From assembly GCA_910586965.1 (NCBI GenBank), contig CAJUMF010000010.1, positions 43,927-107,926 on the forward strand: 64,000 nt of DNA, written 5' to 3'. Source of the DNA: an uncultured Dorea sp. Its GTDB lineage: Bacteria > Bacillota > Clostridia > Lachnospirales > Lachnospiraceae. Positions 1-9,103 of the stretch are shown here, piece by piece. Under the pieces are notes generated by a model. That model ran no database searches. It was not told where the DNA came from and saw nothing but the letters and a program-made list of their open reading frames with translations. Positions within the stretch are counted from its first letter, which is position 1. Each line of letters starts with the position of its first letter. Position numbers and translations under genes: made by a program.

Positions 1-377
1 AGCAGCTTTTCCTGGCGGTCAGATGCCACTACTAACTTCTTCGTGGCAAAAGTAATCACCGCCCCATCCACCTCCGGCAGAGCATTGATCTTTCTCTCCA
101 TCTTCGCCGCACAGTTGGCACATCCAAGATTTTCTAAAATATATGTTTTCCGGACTACGCCCTCCGGCAATACAGGCTTCTTTTGAGAGACCTCATCATG
201 GTGATGTTCATGACCACAGTGACAATCTTCTTCGTGACCATGATCATGATGCTCATGACCACAGTGGCAATCTTCTTCGTGACCATGATCATGATGCTCA
301 TGACTACAATGACAATCTTCTTCATGGTCATGACTATGATGGTGTTCATGGTGCATCTGTAATTTCTGTTCTTTCAT
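1..377 (-). CDS. Heavy-metal P-type ATPase, N-terminal part (partial)
   Basis: The gene starts at an ATG at 377 and runs off the left edge, so only about 125 residues are visible. The first ~60 residues are extremely rich in His, Asp, Glu and Cys and contain a 15-residue unit (HEEDCHCGHEHHDHG) repeated about three times through a 45-bp tandem DNA repeat. A heavy-metal-associated (HMA) domain follows with the GCANC metal-binding motif. This arrangement is known from Zn/Cd/Pb-exporting P1B ATPases (CadA/ZntA type); the His-rich arm probably binds or senses metal. The catalytic DKTG region lies outside the window, so metal specificity is inferred. An SmtB/CadC-like operator lies just upstream. 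Confidence 0.85.
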   Translation of the reverse strand, partial: MKEQKLQMHHEHHHSHDHEEDCHCSHEHHDHGHEEDCHCGHEHHDHGHEEDCHCGHEHHHDEVSQKKPVLPEGVVRKTYILENLGCANCAAKMERKINALPEVDGAVITFATKKLVVASDRQEKL

Positions 378-398
378 GATATCATCTCCTATATGTTT

Positions 399-430
399 AT
401 ATATGAACAACTATTCATATGTTCATATAT
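399..430. promoter_or_regulatory. ArsR/SmtB-type metal-responsive operator
   Basis: TGAACAACTATTCA (404-417) matches the 6-2-6 operator core known for SmtB/CadC/ZiaR-type repressors. It is nested in a second, perfect inverted repeat of ATATATGAAC (399-408) and GTTCATATAT (421-430). It sits 27 bp upstream of the metal ATPase start. No ArsR-family gene is present in the window, so the repressor must be encoded elsewhere. Confidence 0.7.
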
Positions 431-483
431 AGTAAACCACAAAAGAACTGTTATGTCAATATAAATATATAAAATTATCTTAG

Positions 484-1155
484 CTATTCCTCAATCTGCC
501 AGTCCACCGGTTCTATGCCATGAGCTGTGAGGAAATCATTCGTCTGGCTAAAGGGCCTGCTCCCAAAAAATCCTCTGTAGGCAGACAGCGGACTTGGATG
601 GGGTGCTTTCAGGATCAGATGATTCGGATTCGTCAGCATCTTCTCTTTCCTCTGAGCCGGTGCTCCCCACAAGATAAATACGATCGGTCTGTCCTGTCCA
701 TTGAGCGCCATGATCGCTGCATCTGTAAATTCCTCCCACCCAATGCCCCTGTGGGAATTGGCCTGATGCGCCCTCACAGTAAGCACTGTATTAAGCATGA
801 GGACCCCCTGCTCGGCCCATTTTGTCAGATGTCCGTGACTTGGGATCTGGCACCCTAAGTCATCATGAAGTTCCTGGTAAATATTTACAAGGGACGGCGG
901 GATATCCACGCCCTTTTTCACGGAAAAGCAAAGACCATGCGCCTGACCATTATTATGATACGGATCCTGCCCCAGAATCACTACCTTCACCTTGTGCAGA
1001 GGGGTCAGATGAAAAGCATTAAAAATATCATCTGCCGGAGGAAAGATAAGCCTCGTCTTATACTCCTGATTCACCGTCTCAAACAATTTTTTATAGTAAG
1101 GTTTCCTGAACTCATCCTTCAACGCATCCAGCCAGTCATTATTAATCGCTGCCAT
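484..1155 (-). CDS. ung: Uracil-DNA glycosylase (family 1)
   Basis: This enzyme removes uracil from DNA at the start of base-excision repair. The 223-residue length is normal. The water-activating motif GQDPYH is present, as is the C-terminal HPSPLSAYRG DNA-intercalation loop of family 1 enzymes. The ATG at 1155 follows a GAGGAGG ribosome site. It lies 35 bp downstream of hisF on the same strand and may be co-transcribed with it. Confidence 0.97.
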   Translation of the reverse strand: MAAINNDWLDALKDEFRKPYYKKLFETVNQEYKTRLIFPPADDIFNAFHLTPLHKVKVVILGQDPYHNNGQAHGLCFSVKKGVDIPPSLVNIYQELHDDLGCQIPSHGHLTKWAEQGVLMLNTVLTVRAHQANSHRGIGWEEFTDAAIMALNGQDRPIVFILWGAPAQRKEKMLTNPNHLILKAPHPSPLSAYRGFFGSRPFSQTNDFLTAHGIEPVDWQIEE

Positions 1156-1190
1156 AGCTAATCCTCCTCATCGTTGGTATATGTATTTTT

Positions 1191-1952
1191 CTACAATCTC
1201 ACAGAAACATCTCTGTCACGCAAGTATTCCTTCACCTCTTTAATCTCAAGCTCTTTATAATGGAATAAAGAAGCCGCCAATGCCGCATCTGCCCCCGCGT
1301 CAGTCAGCGCCTCATAAAAATGCCTGGGCGTCCCGGCGCCGCCTGAAGCTATAACCGGAATAGACACTGCTTCTGCAACTGCTCTCGTCAGCTCCAGATC
1401 ATACCCCGCTTTGGTTCCGTCACAGTCCATGCTGGTAAGCAGTATTTCCCCCGCTCCGAGTTTCTCTGCATTCACCGCCCATTCCACCGCATCAATGCCA
1501 ACATCGATGCGACCGCCGTTTTTATAAATATTCCATCCGCTTCCGTCATCCCGTTTCTTTGCATCAATTGCCACTACCACGCACTGGCTCCCGAACTTGT
1601 CCGCGGCATCGGATATCAGGCGAGGAGTATTTATCGCAGAAGAATTGATGGATATCTTATCCGCCCCTTCTCTTAAAAGCGCCCGGAAATCATCAACTGT
1701 TCGGATTCCTCCTCCTACTGTAAAGGGGATAAACACGGTCTCCGCAACTTGGCGCACCATATCCACCACAGTACTGCGAGCATCAGAAGATGCCGTAATA
1801 TCCAAAAACACTAATTCATCCGCACCTGCCTGATCATAGGCCTTTCCAATCTCCACCGGGTCACCGGCATCTTTAAGTTCTACAAAATTCACACCTTTTA
1901 CTACCCGTCCGTCTTTGACATCCAGACACGGAATTATTCTTTTTGTATGCAT
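1191..1952 (-). CDS. hisF: Imidazole glycerol phosphate synthase, cyclase subunit
   Basis: HisF is the TIM-barrel cyclase half of IGP synthase. It uses ammonia delivered by HisH to convert PRFAR to imidazole glycerol phosphate and AICAR. The N-terminus IPCLDVKDGRVVKG carries the first catalytic Asp, and the second lies in VVAIDAKKRDDG. At 253 residues it is full length. A GGAGG site precedes the ATG. It follows hisH with a 38-bp gap; no other his genes are nearby. Confidence 0.97.
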   Translation of the reverse strand: MHTKRIIPCLDVKDGRVVKGVNFVELKDAGDPVEIGKAYDQAGADELVFLDITASSDARSTVVDMVRQVAETVFIPFTVGGGIRTVDDFRALLREGADKISINSSAINTPRLISDAADKFGSQCVVVAIDAKKRDDGSGWNIYKNGGRIDVGIDAVEWAVNAEKLGAGEILLTSMDCDGTKAGYDLELTRAVAEAVSIPVIASGGAGTPRHFYEALTDAGADAALAASLFHYKELEIKEVKEYLRDRDVSVRL

Positions 1953-1991
1953 CTATTTTCCTCCATCGGCTATCTTTATCTCAGTCCGCCA

Positions 1992-2597
1992 TTACAGCTC
2001 GACAAAATTTTTCAGTATCCGAAGCCCCGTCTCACTGCTTTTCTCAGGATGGAACTGACACGCAAATACATTGTCCTTCTCAACCGAAGCATGAATGCAG
2101 GTCCCATATTCTGTGGCTGCAGTAACAATGCCTTCATCTTCCGCTTTCAGATAATAGGAATGAACAAAATATACATAGGAATCTTCCAAAATCCCATCAA
2201 ACAATCTGCCCTGGTTCGGAAATGTCAGAGAATTCCATCCGATATGCGGTATCTTTAGCCCCGGACTTTCCGGAATACGCAGTATCTCTCCTTTTAATAT
2301 GCCAAGCCCCTCTACTCCCGGCGACTCGTCGCTTCTTTCAAACAATAGCTGAAGTCCAAGGCATATACCGAGAAACGGTGTATGATTCTCCACCACTTTG
2401 CAGATCACATTTTCAAGTCCATATTGATGAAGCTTCTCCATCGCATCTCCAAATGCACCGACACCTGGCAAGATAACTTTTTCTGCTTCAAGTATTACAT
2501 CCTTTTCTCTCGTTACTGCCGCTTCCTGTCCTAAAAACTGCAGCGCTTTTTCTACACTTCTGATATTGCCCGCATCATAATCTATAATTGCTATCAT
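1992..2597 (-). CDS. hisH: Imidazole glycerol phosphate synthase, glutaminase subunit
   Basis: HisH is the class I glutamine amidotransferase partner of HisF. The nucleophile Cys is in GICLGLQLLF, and the His-Glu pair is in CQFHPEKSS near the C-terminus. At 201 residues the length is normal. The start is supported by AAAAGGAGGG 6-10 bp upstream. hisH is the first gene of this short hisH-hisF(-ung) unit, which stands apart from the rest of histidine biosynthesis. Confidence 0.97.
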   Translation of the reverse strand: MIAIIDYDAGNIRSVEKALQFLGQEAAVTREKDVILEAEKVILPGVGAFGDAMEKLHQYGLENVICKVVENHTPFLGICLGLQLLFERSDESPGVEGLGILKGEILRIPESPGLKIPHIGWNSLTFPNQGRLFDGILEDSYVYFVHSYYLKAEDEGIVTAATEYGTCIHASVEKDNVFACQFHPEKSSETGLRILKNFVEL

Positions 2598-2720
2598 CTG
2601 CTCCCTCCTTTTACACTATCATCTTATCACACATCATGAGGTTTTTCCACTTCCCTTTCTGTCTAAACAGGCACTATTATTCTCTGCACTTTTAAATCCA
2701 TACTTTAAATATTCTGAATA

Positions 2721-3599
2721 TTAAGGTGAAATGTTTTCAATATAATTCACAATTGTATCAAGAAGCTTTGCTGATGCATGTGACTCCGGCTGCTGCCGAT
2801 TCGTGGCCAGAGCAATCGTACGGTAAGGATTACTCTTTAATGGATATACCTTATAATTTCCCGGATGCACATCCAGTACAAGCTTGGGGAGTATACTTAC
2901 ACCGAGGCCGCATTCGACCAAAGCAATTGCAGCACTGTCCAGATCAATATCATGCCAGAGATTGATATCCAGATGATTTGATTTAATGTATGCTTCCATC
3001 CCCCTGTCATATCCCCTCTTGGATATGATCAATTTACTCCGCCGGATATCATCCGGGGTCATAACCCCCTCATTTTCAGGCTGAAAATCAGGAGGAGTAA
3101 TGCAAAGAAGACGGTCATGCGTCAATGTAACGGTTGAAAAACACTCCTGAGTCGGAAGCGACACAAAGCCCAGATCCAGCGTACCGGCCGCCAACATCTG
3201 TTCCACCTCTGAGTAGCCTGCCTGATGGATCTGTACATAGATATTCGGATGTTCTCTGGAATAAATCTTTAGAATATCCGGCATCCAGTGTCTTAATATG
3301 CTCTCAAACATGCCTATTCGGACAATCCCCTTTTCTAATCCGCTGATACGCGCTGCTTCTTCAACCAGCAGATTATCCGCCTGCACAACCCCGCGGATAA
3401 AGGGAAGCAGCATTTCTCCGTTAACAGTCAGGGAAGCCCCGTTCCTGTCACGTTTAAGCAAAGTTACGGAAAGCTCTTTTTCCAACGCATTCACTGCATG
3501 ACTGGCTGCGGAAGGACTGATATGAAGATATTTGGCCGCATTGGCCAGACTGCCTTTTTCTGCAATTACACATAATAAATTATAGGATGAAAGTGACAT
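2721..3599 (-). CDS. LysR-family transcriptional regulator
   Basis: The 292-residue protein has an N-terminal winged helix-turn-helix (residues about 1-60, GSLANAAKYLHISPSAASHAV) followed by a LysR substrate-binding domain. It is divergently transcribed from the hydroxyacid dehydrogenase-aldolase-TRAP operon that starts 144 bp away. By the usual LysR logic it probably controls that operon in response to its substrate or an intermediate. The effector cannot be deduced from the sequence. Confidence 0.9.
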   Translation of the reverse strand: MSLSSYNLLCVIAEKGSLANAAKYLHISPSAASHAVNALEKELSVTLLKRDRNGASLTVNGEMLLPFIRGVVQADNLLVEEAARISGLEKGIVRIGMFESILRHWMPDILKIYSREHPNIYVQIHQAGYSEVEQMLAAGTLDLGFVSLPTQECFSTVTLTHDRLLCITPPDFQPENEGVMTPDDIRRSKLIISKRGYDRGMEAYIKSNHLDINLWHDIDLDSAAIALVECGLGVSILPKLVLDVHPGNYKVYPLKSNPYRTIALATNRQQPESHASAKLLDTIVNYIENISP

Positions 3600-3742
3600 G
3601 GTCTGCTCCTTTCTTTAGTGAATTTTTTTCATTTATATCAATATTATAATGAGATTTATTTCATGTCAAGCTTATGCTATCATATAGTCAATAAATAAGA
3701 CGCGCCTTGTTTCATAAAACTTGACAAAGGAGGTAATTCATT

Positions 3743-4726
3743 ATGAGCAACACTGTACTGATCACCAATCCCACTCTTCATCCAAAGGCAAAAAGCACTC
3801 TGGAAGAATTAGGATTCCAGGTAATCATTGCACAAGACCCTGCTGAAGATTCCCTGATCCGGCTGATCAATGATAACCATGTAATCGGAATGTTCGTCCG
3901 CATCGAAAAAATAACCGAAAAAGTATTCGATAGCTGCCCAAGCCTTAAGATTGTCGTGGAAAACGGTATCGGAGTGGACAACATAGATGTTGAGGCAGCC
4001 ACAAGAAGTCAGGTGATGGTTGCAAACTTATCTCTCGGAGCACTGGCAGTCGCTGAACATACAATAGCTTTTCTTATGGCACTTGCAAGGGATCTGAGGT
4101 TCAACGACATTTCAACCCGTGCCGGTGAATGGAAATCTTTTAATCAGCCATCCTTTAACAGTGTACAGGTATCGGGAAGCAATCTTTTAATCGTAGGCAC
4201 CGGCAATATCGGTCAGCAGGTTGCAAAAAAAGCAGCGGGCCTCGGTATGAACGTATATGGTTATGATCCGTATGTCTCTGACGAGAAAATGAAAGCAGTA
4301 GGGCTCCAAAAAGCGGAGACACTGGATACAGGTCTCTCCCTTGCAGATTTTGTCAGTGTACATATGCCGCTTACAGAGACAACGCGCAGGATGTTCTCCC
4401 ATTCCCAGTTTGACAAAATGAAAAATTCTGCATTTTTGATCAATGTGGGACGCGGAGCATGTGTTGACCAGGAAGCTTTGTACCATGCACTGGTCGAGAA
4501 AAAGATTGCCGGCGCCGCACTGGATGTATTTGAGCAGGAACCCACCCCGGCAGATAATCCATTGTTTCAACTGGACAACATCATACTAAGCGCCCATGTA
4601 GCGGGCACTCACAAGACGCTTATGGAAAACCAGGCAAAAGCAGGGGCAGAAGCTATTGCCGAAGCAATCTACCAGGAAGGGCAGTACGACTTGAACATCG
4701 TAAACAAAAAACAGTTGAATCTATAA
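3743..4726 (+). CDS. D-2-hydroxyacid dehydrogenase (NAD-binding)
   Basis: The 327-residue protein belongs to the D-isomer-specific 2-hydroxyacid dehydrogenase family (phosphoglycerate dehydrogenase-like). The Rossmann motif VGTGNIGQQV lies near residue 150, the substrate/catalytic Arg is in NVGRGA, the Glu in DVFEQEP, and the His in LSAHVAGTH. There is no C-terminal ACT domain, so a role in serine biosynthesis is less likely than a catabolic one. It is the first gene of an operon with a DapA-family aldolase and a TRAP transporter, which suggests reduction or oxidation of a 2-keto/2-hydroxy acid. An AAAGGAGG site precedes the ATG. Confidence 0.88.
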   Translation: MSNTVLITNPTLHPKAKSTLEELGFQVIIAQDPAEDSLIRLINDNHVIGMFVRIEKITEKVFDSCPSLKIVVENGIGVDNIDVEAATRSQVMVANLSLGALAVAEHTIAFLMALARDLRFNDISTRAGEWKSFNQPSFNSVQVSGSNLLIVGTGNIGQQVAKKAAGLGMNVYGYDPYVSDEKMKAVGLQKAETLDTGLSLADFVSVHMPLTETTRRMFSHSQFDKMKNSAFLINVGRGACVDQEALYHALVEKKIAGAALDVFEQEPTPADNPLFQLDNIILSAHVAGTHKTLMENQAKAGAEAIAEAIYQEGQYDLNIVNKKQLNL

Positions 4727-4762
4727 TCTTTCCGACAACCGGAAGAAGAATTGGAGGTCAAA

Positions 4763-5656
4763 ATGAGTTTAAAAAAATTAGAAGGAATTCTTTCTGCATT
4801 AGTTACACCGCTTACAAAAGAATATGAGTTAGACGAGGAAAAACTGCGCGCACATGTAGATTTCCAGATTGAGAACGGAATCCGGGGCATTGTCATGATG
4901 GGAGGTACCGGTGAGTACGCAGCTTTGACAACTGCCCAGAGAAAACGTGCAGTTGAAGTCGCAATAGAGGCTGCCCAAAAACGTGTTCCTGTGATCGCAG
5001 GTGTGCTGGAGCCGGGATTCGGCGAGTGTGCGGCAGCCTGCAAAGCTTTTCAGGAATGTGGTGCCGACGCATTGCTGGTGCTAACGCCCTATTATTTAAG
5101 CCCTTCCCAGGAAGGCATCCTTGACTACTTCCAGCGGATCGATCAGATGGTGGACATCCCCATCGTACTCTACAACATTCCTTACCGTACCGCGGTAAAT
5201 ATGCTGCCAGAGACAGTAGAAAAGATTGCAGGCACAACAAAACATGTAATCGGCATTAAAGAATGTTCTCCTAACCTTGGTCAGAACATTGAACTGATAA
5301 AAAGAGCGGGAGAACACATCTCCATCTTAAGCGGCGAAGAATTCCTTGCCGTCAGCGTAATGGCTGCCGGTGCTGCAGGAGGAATTATCGCTACAACTAA
5401 TGTTTTTCCGCAGGTCTGGGTAAAATTATATGAACTGACCAAATCCGGAAACACGAAGGAAGCCCATGACATGCTAAAGGATTACCTGCCGGTATTTCAG
5501 GCTTTGTTCAAAGAAGCTAACCCGGGTCCGATCAAATACGCTATGCGCCGCTTAGGGTTAAACGGCGGATATGCATGTACTCCCATCCCGGAAGAACCGA
5601 CAGAAGCAACACGTATGCTGATTGAAAAGGTTCTCTCTGAAAAAGATTTATTGTAA
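4763..5656 (+). CDS. DapA/NanA-family aldolase (substrate unknown)
   Basis: This is a class I aldolase of the dihydrodipicolinate synthase / N-acetylneuraminate lyase family. The Schiff-base Lys lies in VIGIKECSP, the Tyr in LYNIPYRT, and the phosphate/carboxylate-binding motif reads GGTGEY instead of the GTTGE typical of DapA. The ATG at 4763 is chosen because GGAGGT (4753-4758) sits 4 bp before it; an upstream TTG at 4751 would lie on top of that site. Context (dehydrogenase, TRAP importer, no lysine genes) favours a catabolic keto-acid aldolase over lysine synthesis. A sialic acid lyase is possible, but no nanE or nanK is present. Confidence 0.85.
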   Translation: MSLKKLEGILSALVTPLTKEYELDEEKLRAHVDFQIENGIRGIVMMGGTGEYAALTTAQRKRAVEVAIEAAQKRVPVIAGVLEPGFGECAAACKAFQECGADALLVLTPYYLSPSQEGILDYFQRIDQMVDIPIVLYNIPYRTAVNMLPETVEKIAGTTKHVIGIKECSPNLGQNIELIKRAGEHISILSGEEFLAVSVMAAGAAGGIIATTNVFPQVWVKLYELTKSGNTKEAHDMLKDYLPVFQALFKEANPGPIKYAMRRLGLNGGYACTPIPEEPTEATRMLIEKVLSEKDLL

Positions 5657-5711
5657 TACGTTATCAATACACATAGATGCCAGTTTTGTCATCAAAAAAG
5701 GAGGATGAGCG

Positions 5712-6710
5712 ATGAAGAGACAATTGATATCCACCATTCTGATTATTTGCTTCCTTATAGGTCTTACCGGTTGCTCCGGAAGAGAAAATAAGACAAAAAT
5801 CCTCAGATTCGGGCTGGAGGTCGCTCCAGACAATGGGAGCACAAAGATTGCTGAAGAGATAGCAGATGATGTATACAAGCGCACCGGCGGTTCTGTAAAG
5901 ATCGAAGTCTACCCATCCGGGCAGCTTGGCACTCAGCGGGATTATATCGAGAGCGCAATGCTTGGCATCATAGACATCGGTTACACCAGTCTGGCCGGCC
6001 TAGAAAACTTTGAACCTGGGTTTGTTCTCTATGACATACCCTTTACAATATCCAGTTCCCGGCAGGCGCAAAAATTGTGGGACAGCCCATACAGCAAAGA
6101 TGTTAGGGAAAAATTGCTGAAAGAAAAAGGGATACGGATGCTTTGCTGGCTGGACATGGGGCCGCGGAATGTGTATACGACCAAAGAAATACGCACGGCT
6201 GAAGATTTTTCTAAACTGACGATGCGGCTTGCTGATGTGAAAGGTCTTATCGATCTGTTTGATGCATTGGATGCCAGCCCGCAAGTTCTGGCTTTCTCGG
6301 ATATCTATACAGGTATGCAGACCGGCGTTGTGAATGGATTTGAAATCGGACTGGAGAGCACACTTAGTAACAATCTTCAGGAAGTCGCCGAATACTGTAT
6401 TGAAACCAGCCACAGCTACACTCTGGACGGATTTTTTATGAGCGAAAAGTCTTTTATGCAATTAACGGACACGGAACAGGACATTGTCTTAGATGCATTT
6501 GCTAAAGGCGGCCAAAAGCAGATAGAAACTTTTCAAAATAATCTGCCGAAATTCAAACGGCAGCTTACTGAAGCCGGCGTAGAGACAATTACACTCCCAG
6601 GCGAAGAGATGAATAAGCTCTTTGAGAAAGCTGAACCTGCGATCAAAAAATCCATCGCTGGCATATATGATGAGTCTATTGTAGAAGAAATCCGGAACAT
6701 GGCAGATTAA
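5712..6710 (+). CDS. dctP: TRAP transporter substrate-binding lipoprotein
   Basis: DctP-type solute receptor of 332 residues. The N-terminus is a lipoprotein signal peptide with an LTGC lipobox at residues about 18-21, as expected for anchoring in a Gram-positive membrane. The body shows family hallmarks such as the conserved arginine region MGPRNVYTTKEIRTAEDF and the FEIGLEST segment. TRAP receptors bind organic acids, often sugar acids or sialic acids. It is followed at short spacing by the small and large permease genes. Confidence 0.93.
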   Translation: MKRQLISTILIICFLIGLTGCSGRENKTKILRFGLEVAPDNGSTKIAEEIADDVYKRTGGSVKIEVYPSGQLGTQRDYIESAMLGIIDIGYTSLAGLENFEPGFVLYDIPFTISSSRQAQKLWDSPYSKDVREKLLKEKGIRMLCWLDMGPRNVYTTKEIRTAEDFSKLTMRLADVKGLIDLFDALDASPQVLAFSDIYTGMQTGVVNGFEIGLESTLSNNLQEVAEYCIETSHSYTLDGFFMSEKSFMQLTDTEQDIVLDAFAKGGQKQIETFQNNLPKFKRQLTEAGVETITLPGEEMNKLFEKAEPAIKKSIAGIYDESIVEEIRNMAD

Positions 6711-6742
6711 CCCTCTATATTCACTGAAAGGCGGGAGATGAA

Positions 6743-7258
6743 ATGAAAAAAATCTTTGAATACTATGACAAAATAATTCGTGTGCTGTTAATATCGGCAA
6801 CTGCAGGATTTACTGCTATCTGTATCACCCAGGTTTTTGTCCGCTATGTTCTTGGCAGTTCCATTATATGGGCACAGGAACTCTGCAACCTGCTGTTTTA
6901 TATTGCTATTTTTCTAGGTGCTGCCGTCTGCGTGACAGAACGAAAACATATCACTATCGATATTATCCTGCAGCGCCTTCCCATGCCGGTCTTAAGATGG
7001 TGGATGATGGCTGTCTACCTGCTTGAATTTGCTTTTGCAGTATTTCTGATCATTTACGGAAATCAATTATCTGTGGAAGCAGCCGTACAGTTCAGCTCAA
7101 CTTTGAACTTAAGCTTCCGGTATATTTATATGGCCATCCCTATTTCAGGTATTATCATGGCAATCAATATCGCCAGAGTTGCCATCCAGGACTTCACTGT
7201 TAATCTCAATCCCCGAAACACAGGGGATATCAAAGACAAAGGAGGTTGCAGCTTATGA
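6743..7258 (+). CDS. dctQ: TRAP transporter small permease
   Basis: The 171-residue membrane protein has four predicted transmembrane helices and the DctQ-type features VFVRYVLGSSIIWAQEL and AVCVTERKHI. It pairs with DctM to form the Na+-coupled membrane unit. Its TGA overlaps the ATG of dctM in an ATGA arrangement, pointing to translational coupling. Confidence 0.93.
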   Translation: MKKIFEYYDKIIRVLLISATAGFTAICITQVFVRYVLGSSIIWAQELCNLLFYIAIFLGAAVCVTERKHITIDIILQRLPMPVLRWWMMAVYLLEFAFAVFLIIYGNQLSVEAAVQFSSTLNLSFRYIYMAIPISGIIMAINIARVAIQDFTVNLNPRNTGDIKDKGGCSL

Positions 7259-8523
7259 TCTTTGTTATGCTGATCGGGTTTATTGTTTTGATATTTTTAG
7301 GAGTTCCAATTACATTTGCAACAGGAATTGCGGCTGCTGTTTATCTGATCTCCGGCGCAGATATACCTCCTATGGTCGTATGCCAGCGAATGTATACCAG
7401 CTCTGCAAGTTTTGCAATGCTTGCCGTCCCGCTTTTTATGATTGCCGGAGAATTGATGAATAAAGCAGGTATTACCAAATCACTGGTAAGACTGTCTACC
7501 GCTCTGATCGGGCACATCCGGGGCAGTCTCGCACATGTGACCATTCTTGCCAGCGCATTATTCGCAGGCATGTCAGGCTCATCTGTCGCTGCCGCTTCCT
7601 CTGTGGGCGGAATGATGATCCCGGCTATGGAAGAAGAGGGCTATGATCCGGGATTCAGTGCAGCCGTGACTTGCTGTGCCGCAACGATGGGGCCTATTAT
7701 CCCTCCGTCGATCGCATTTATCATCTACTCCTCCATTACCGGGGATTCCGTAGGGAAATTATTCCTCGGCGGCATAGTACCGGGAATCCTGATGGCTGTC
7801 TGTCTTATGGCTATCGCCTACATTGTCTCGGTAAAGAAAAAGTATCCGGTCCACGAAAAAGCCGGCTGGAATGAACGCGGCCGTGCATTGACCGGCTCTT
7901 TCGGGGCGCTTTTGATGCCCGTCATCATTATGGGCGGTATCTTAAGCGGCATATTCACATCCACGGAGGCTGGTGCAGTGGGCTTAGTCTACGGAATATT
8001 GTATGGACTGTCCAGCAAATCTATGAAGCTTAAGGACATCCCGAGTATTATCTACAACGGCGCCCTGACTTCATCTGCTGTTATGTTCATCATCGCCACA
8101 TCCCAGGCATTATCCTGGATCCTGACTATCGGAAGGATGCCGCAGCTTTTAGTCAACTTTATGACCGGGCTTACTGACAATAAGACGGTTATTATCCTGA
8201 TCGTATTGCTGGTGCTTCTGATCATGGGTTGTTTCCTTGTAGATGCAGCTATGATCACGATTATGACACCACTGTTTATCCCGATTGTAAAATCTTACGG
8301 CATAGACCCAATCCAGTTCGGTGTTGTCATGGTCATGATGACCACAACCGGCGGCATCACCCCACCGGTGGGAAGTCTTCTGTTTGTGGCCAGCGGGACG
8401 GCCAAAGTTCCGATCATGAAGACAGCAAGAGCCATGATCCCGTTTGCGGCAGCACTTTTGTTCGCTATGCTTCTATGTGCATGTTTTCCGCAGATCGTGA
8501 CATTTTTACCTGGTTTTATGTAA
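7255..8523 (+). CDS. dctM: TRAP transporter large permease
   Basis: DctM-type transport subunit of 422 residues with about twelve hydrophobic segments, including the conserved stretches SGSSVAAASSVG, GPIIPPSI and TGGITPPVG. The ATG at 7255 is preferred over a TTG at 7246, because GGAGGT (7241-7246) is 8 bp upstream of the ATG and overlaps the TTG. It is the last gene of the operon; a strong hairpin follows. Confidence 0.94.
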   Translation: MIFVMLIGFIVLIFLGVPITFATGIAAAVYLISGADIPPMVVCQRMYTSSASFAMLAVPLFMIAGELMNKAGITKSLVRLSTALIGHIRGSLAHVTILASALFAGMSGSSVAAASSVGGMMIPAMEEEGYDPGFSAAVTCCAATMGPIIPPSIAFIIYSSITGDSVGKLFLGGIVPGILMAVCLMAIAYIVSVKKKYPVHEKAGWNERGRALTGSFGALLMPVIIMGGILSGIFTSTEAGAVGLVYGILYGLSSKSMKLKDIPSIIYNGALTSSAVMFIIATSQALSWILTIGRMPQLLVNFMTGLTDNKTVIILIVLLVLLIMGCFLVDAAMITIMTPLFIPIVKSYGIDPIQFGVVMVMMTTTGGITPPVGSLLFVASGTAKVPIMKTARAMIPFAAALLFAMLLCACFPQIVTFLPGFM

Positions 8524-8532
8524 TATAATTGC

Positions 8533-8569
8533 ACAAGGCACGGTGCAGACTGCACCATGCCTTGTTTAT
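8533..8569 (+). terminator. Terminator of the TRAP operon
   Basis: Near-perfect stem: ACAAGGCA plus GGTGCA pair with TGCACC plus TGCCTTGT around a short GAC loop, followed by TTTATAAAT. It closes the 3743-8523 operon. Confidence 0.8.
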
Positions 8570-8587
8570 AAATCTCTCCGTACATCT

Positions 8588-9100
8588 TCAAATTCCAGAT
8601 ACCTCCAATTGATTCAGACGCTTTTTTAATTCTGCAGCCGGCAAGCGTACTTTTCCGCCGTTATTTTTCAAGAGTTCATGTATACAGTAAGAAAACTCCT
8701 CAGCATTAATGCATTGGTTTTCCAATAATTGGTCCAATATACCAATAGTTCCTATAACCTCAACCTTTTCTGCTTTTGCTGCTTTTCTAAGTGCCCCGTC
8801 CCCGGTTAACAATGTAATCTTTCTTACCTTCGCTATGGCCAACGCGACACAGTCGTATAACGAGAGTTTGATGTACTTGTTCGTAAGCTGTCCGGCCAAG
8901 ATAAATTCTTCATAAGCAAGCTGTGTTTTCCGTAGCCCTCTATCAATTAAATCCTCGCCCAAGCTCGGAGGATTCAACAATTCATCATCAACAGCCTCGT
9001 CATTCATCAGATAAATATATGGCAGCTTAAACGGCAGTTCTAATCGGTTTATCGTCACAAAATCCAGCCAGACATTTGTATCACTGCTTATATACTCCAT
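8588..9100 (-). CDS. PIN-domain protein, putative toxin
   Basis: The 170-residue protein carries PIN-type nuclease acidic residues: Asp7 in SSDTNVW, Asp83 in LYDCVALAIA and Asp101 in LLTGDGAL, the usual metal-binding pattern. A C-terminal tail of about 50 residues extends beyond the PIN core. Its start lies 3 bp after the stop of the XRE-ImmA/IrrE gene, so the two are probably co-translated. PIN proteins coupled to a DNA-binding partner are often toxins that cleave RNA. Toxicity here is inferred. Confidence 0.75.
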   Translation of the reverse strand: MEYISSDTNVWLDFVTINRLELPFKLPYIYLMNDEAVDDELLNPPSLGEDLIDRGLRKTQLAYEEFILAGQLTNKYIKLSLYDCVALAIAKVRKITLLTGDGALRKAAKAEKVEVIGTIGILDQLLENQCINAEEFSYCIHELLKNNGGKVRLPAAELKKRLNQLEVSGI

Positions 9101-9103
9101 TCA

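Noticed and set aside
143..379. Open frame on the plus strand and repeat array resembling CRISPR-like repeats
   Set aside because: The 45-bp repeats are contiguous without spacers and encode the His-rich arm of the minus-strand ATPase.
4763..5656. Annotation as lysine-pathway DapA
   Set aside because: The GTTGE motif is changed, and the operon context is transport and catabolism rather than lysine synthesis.
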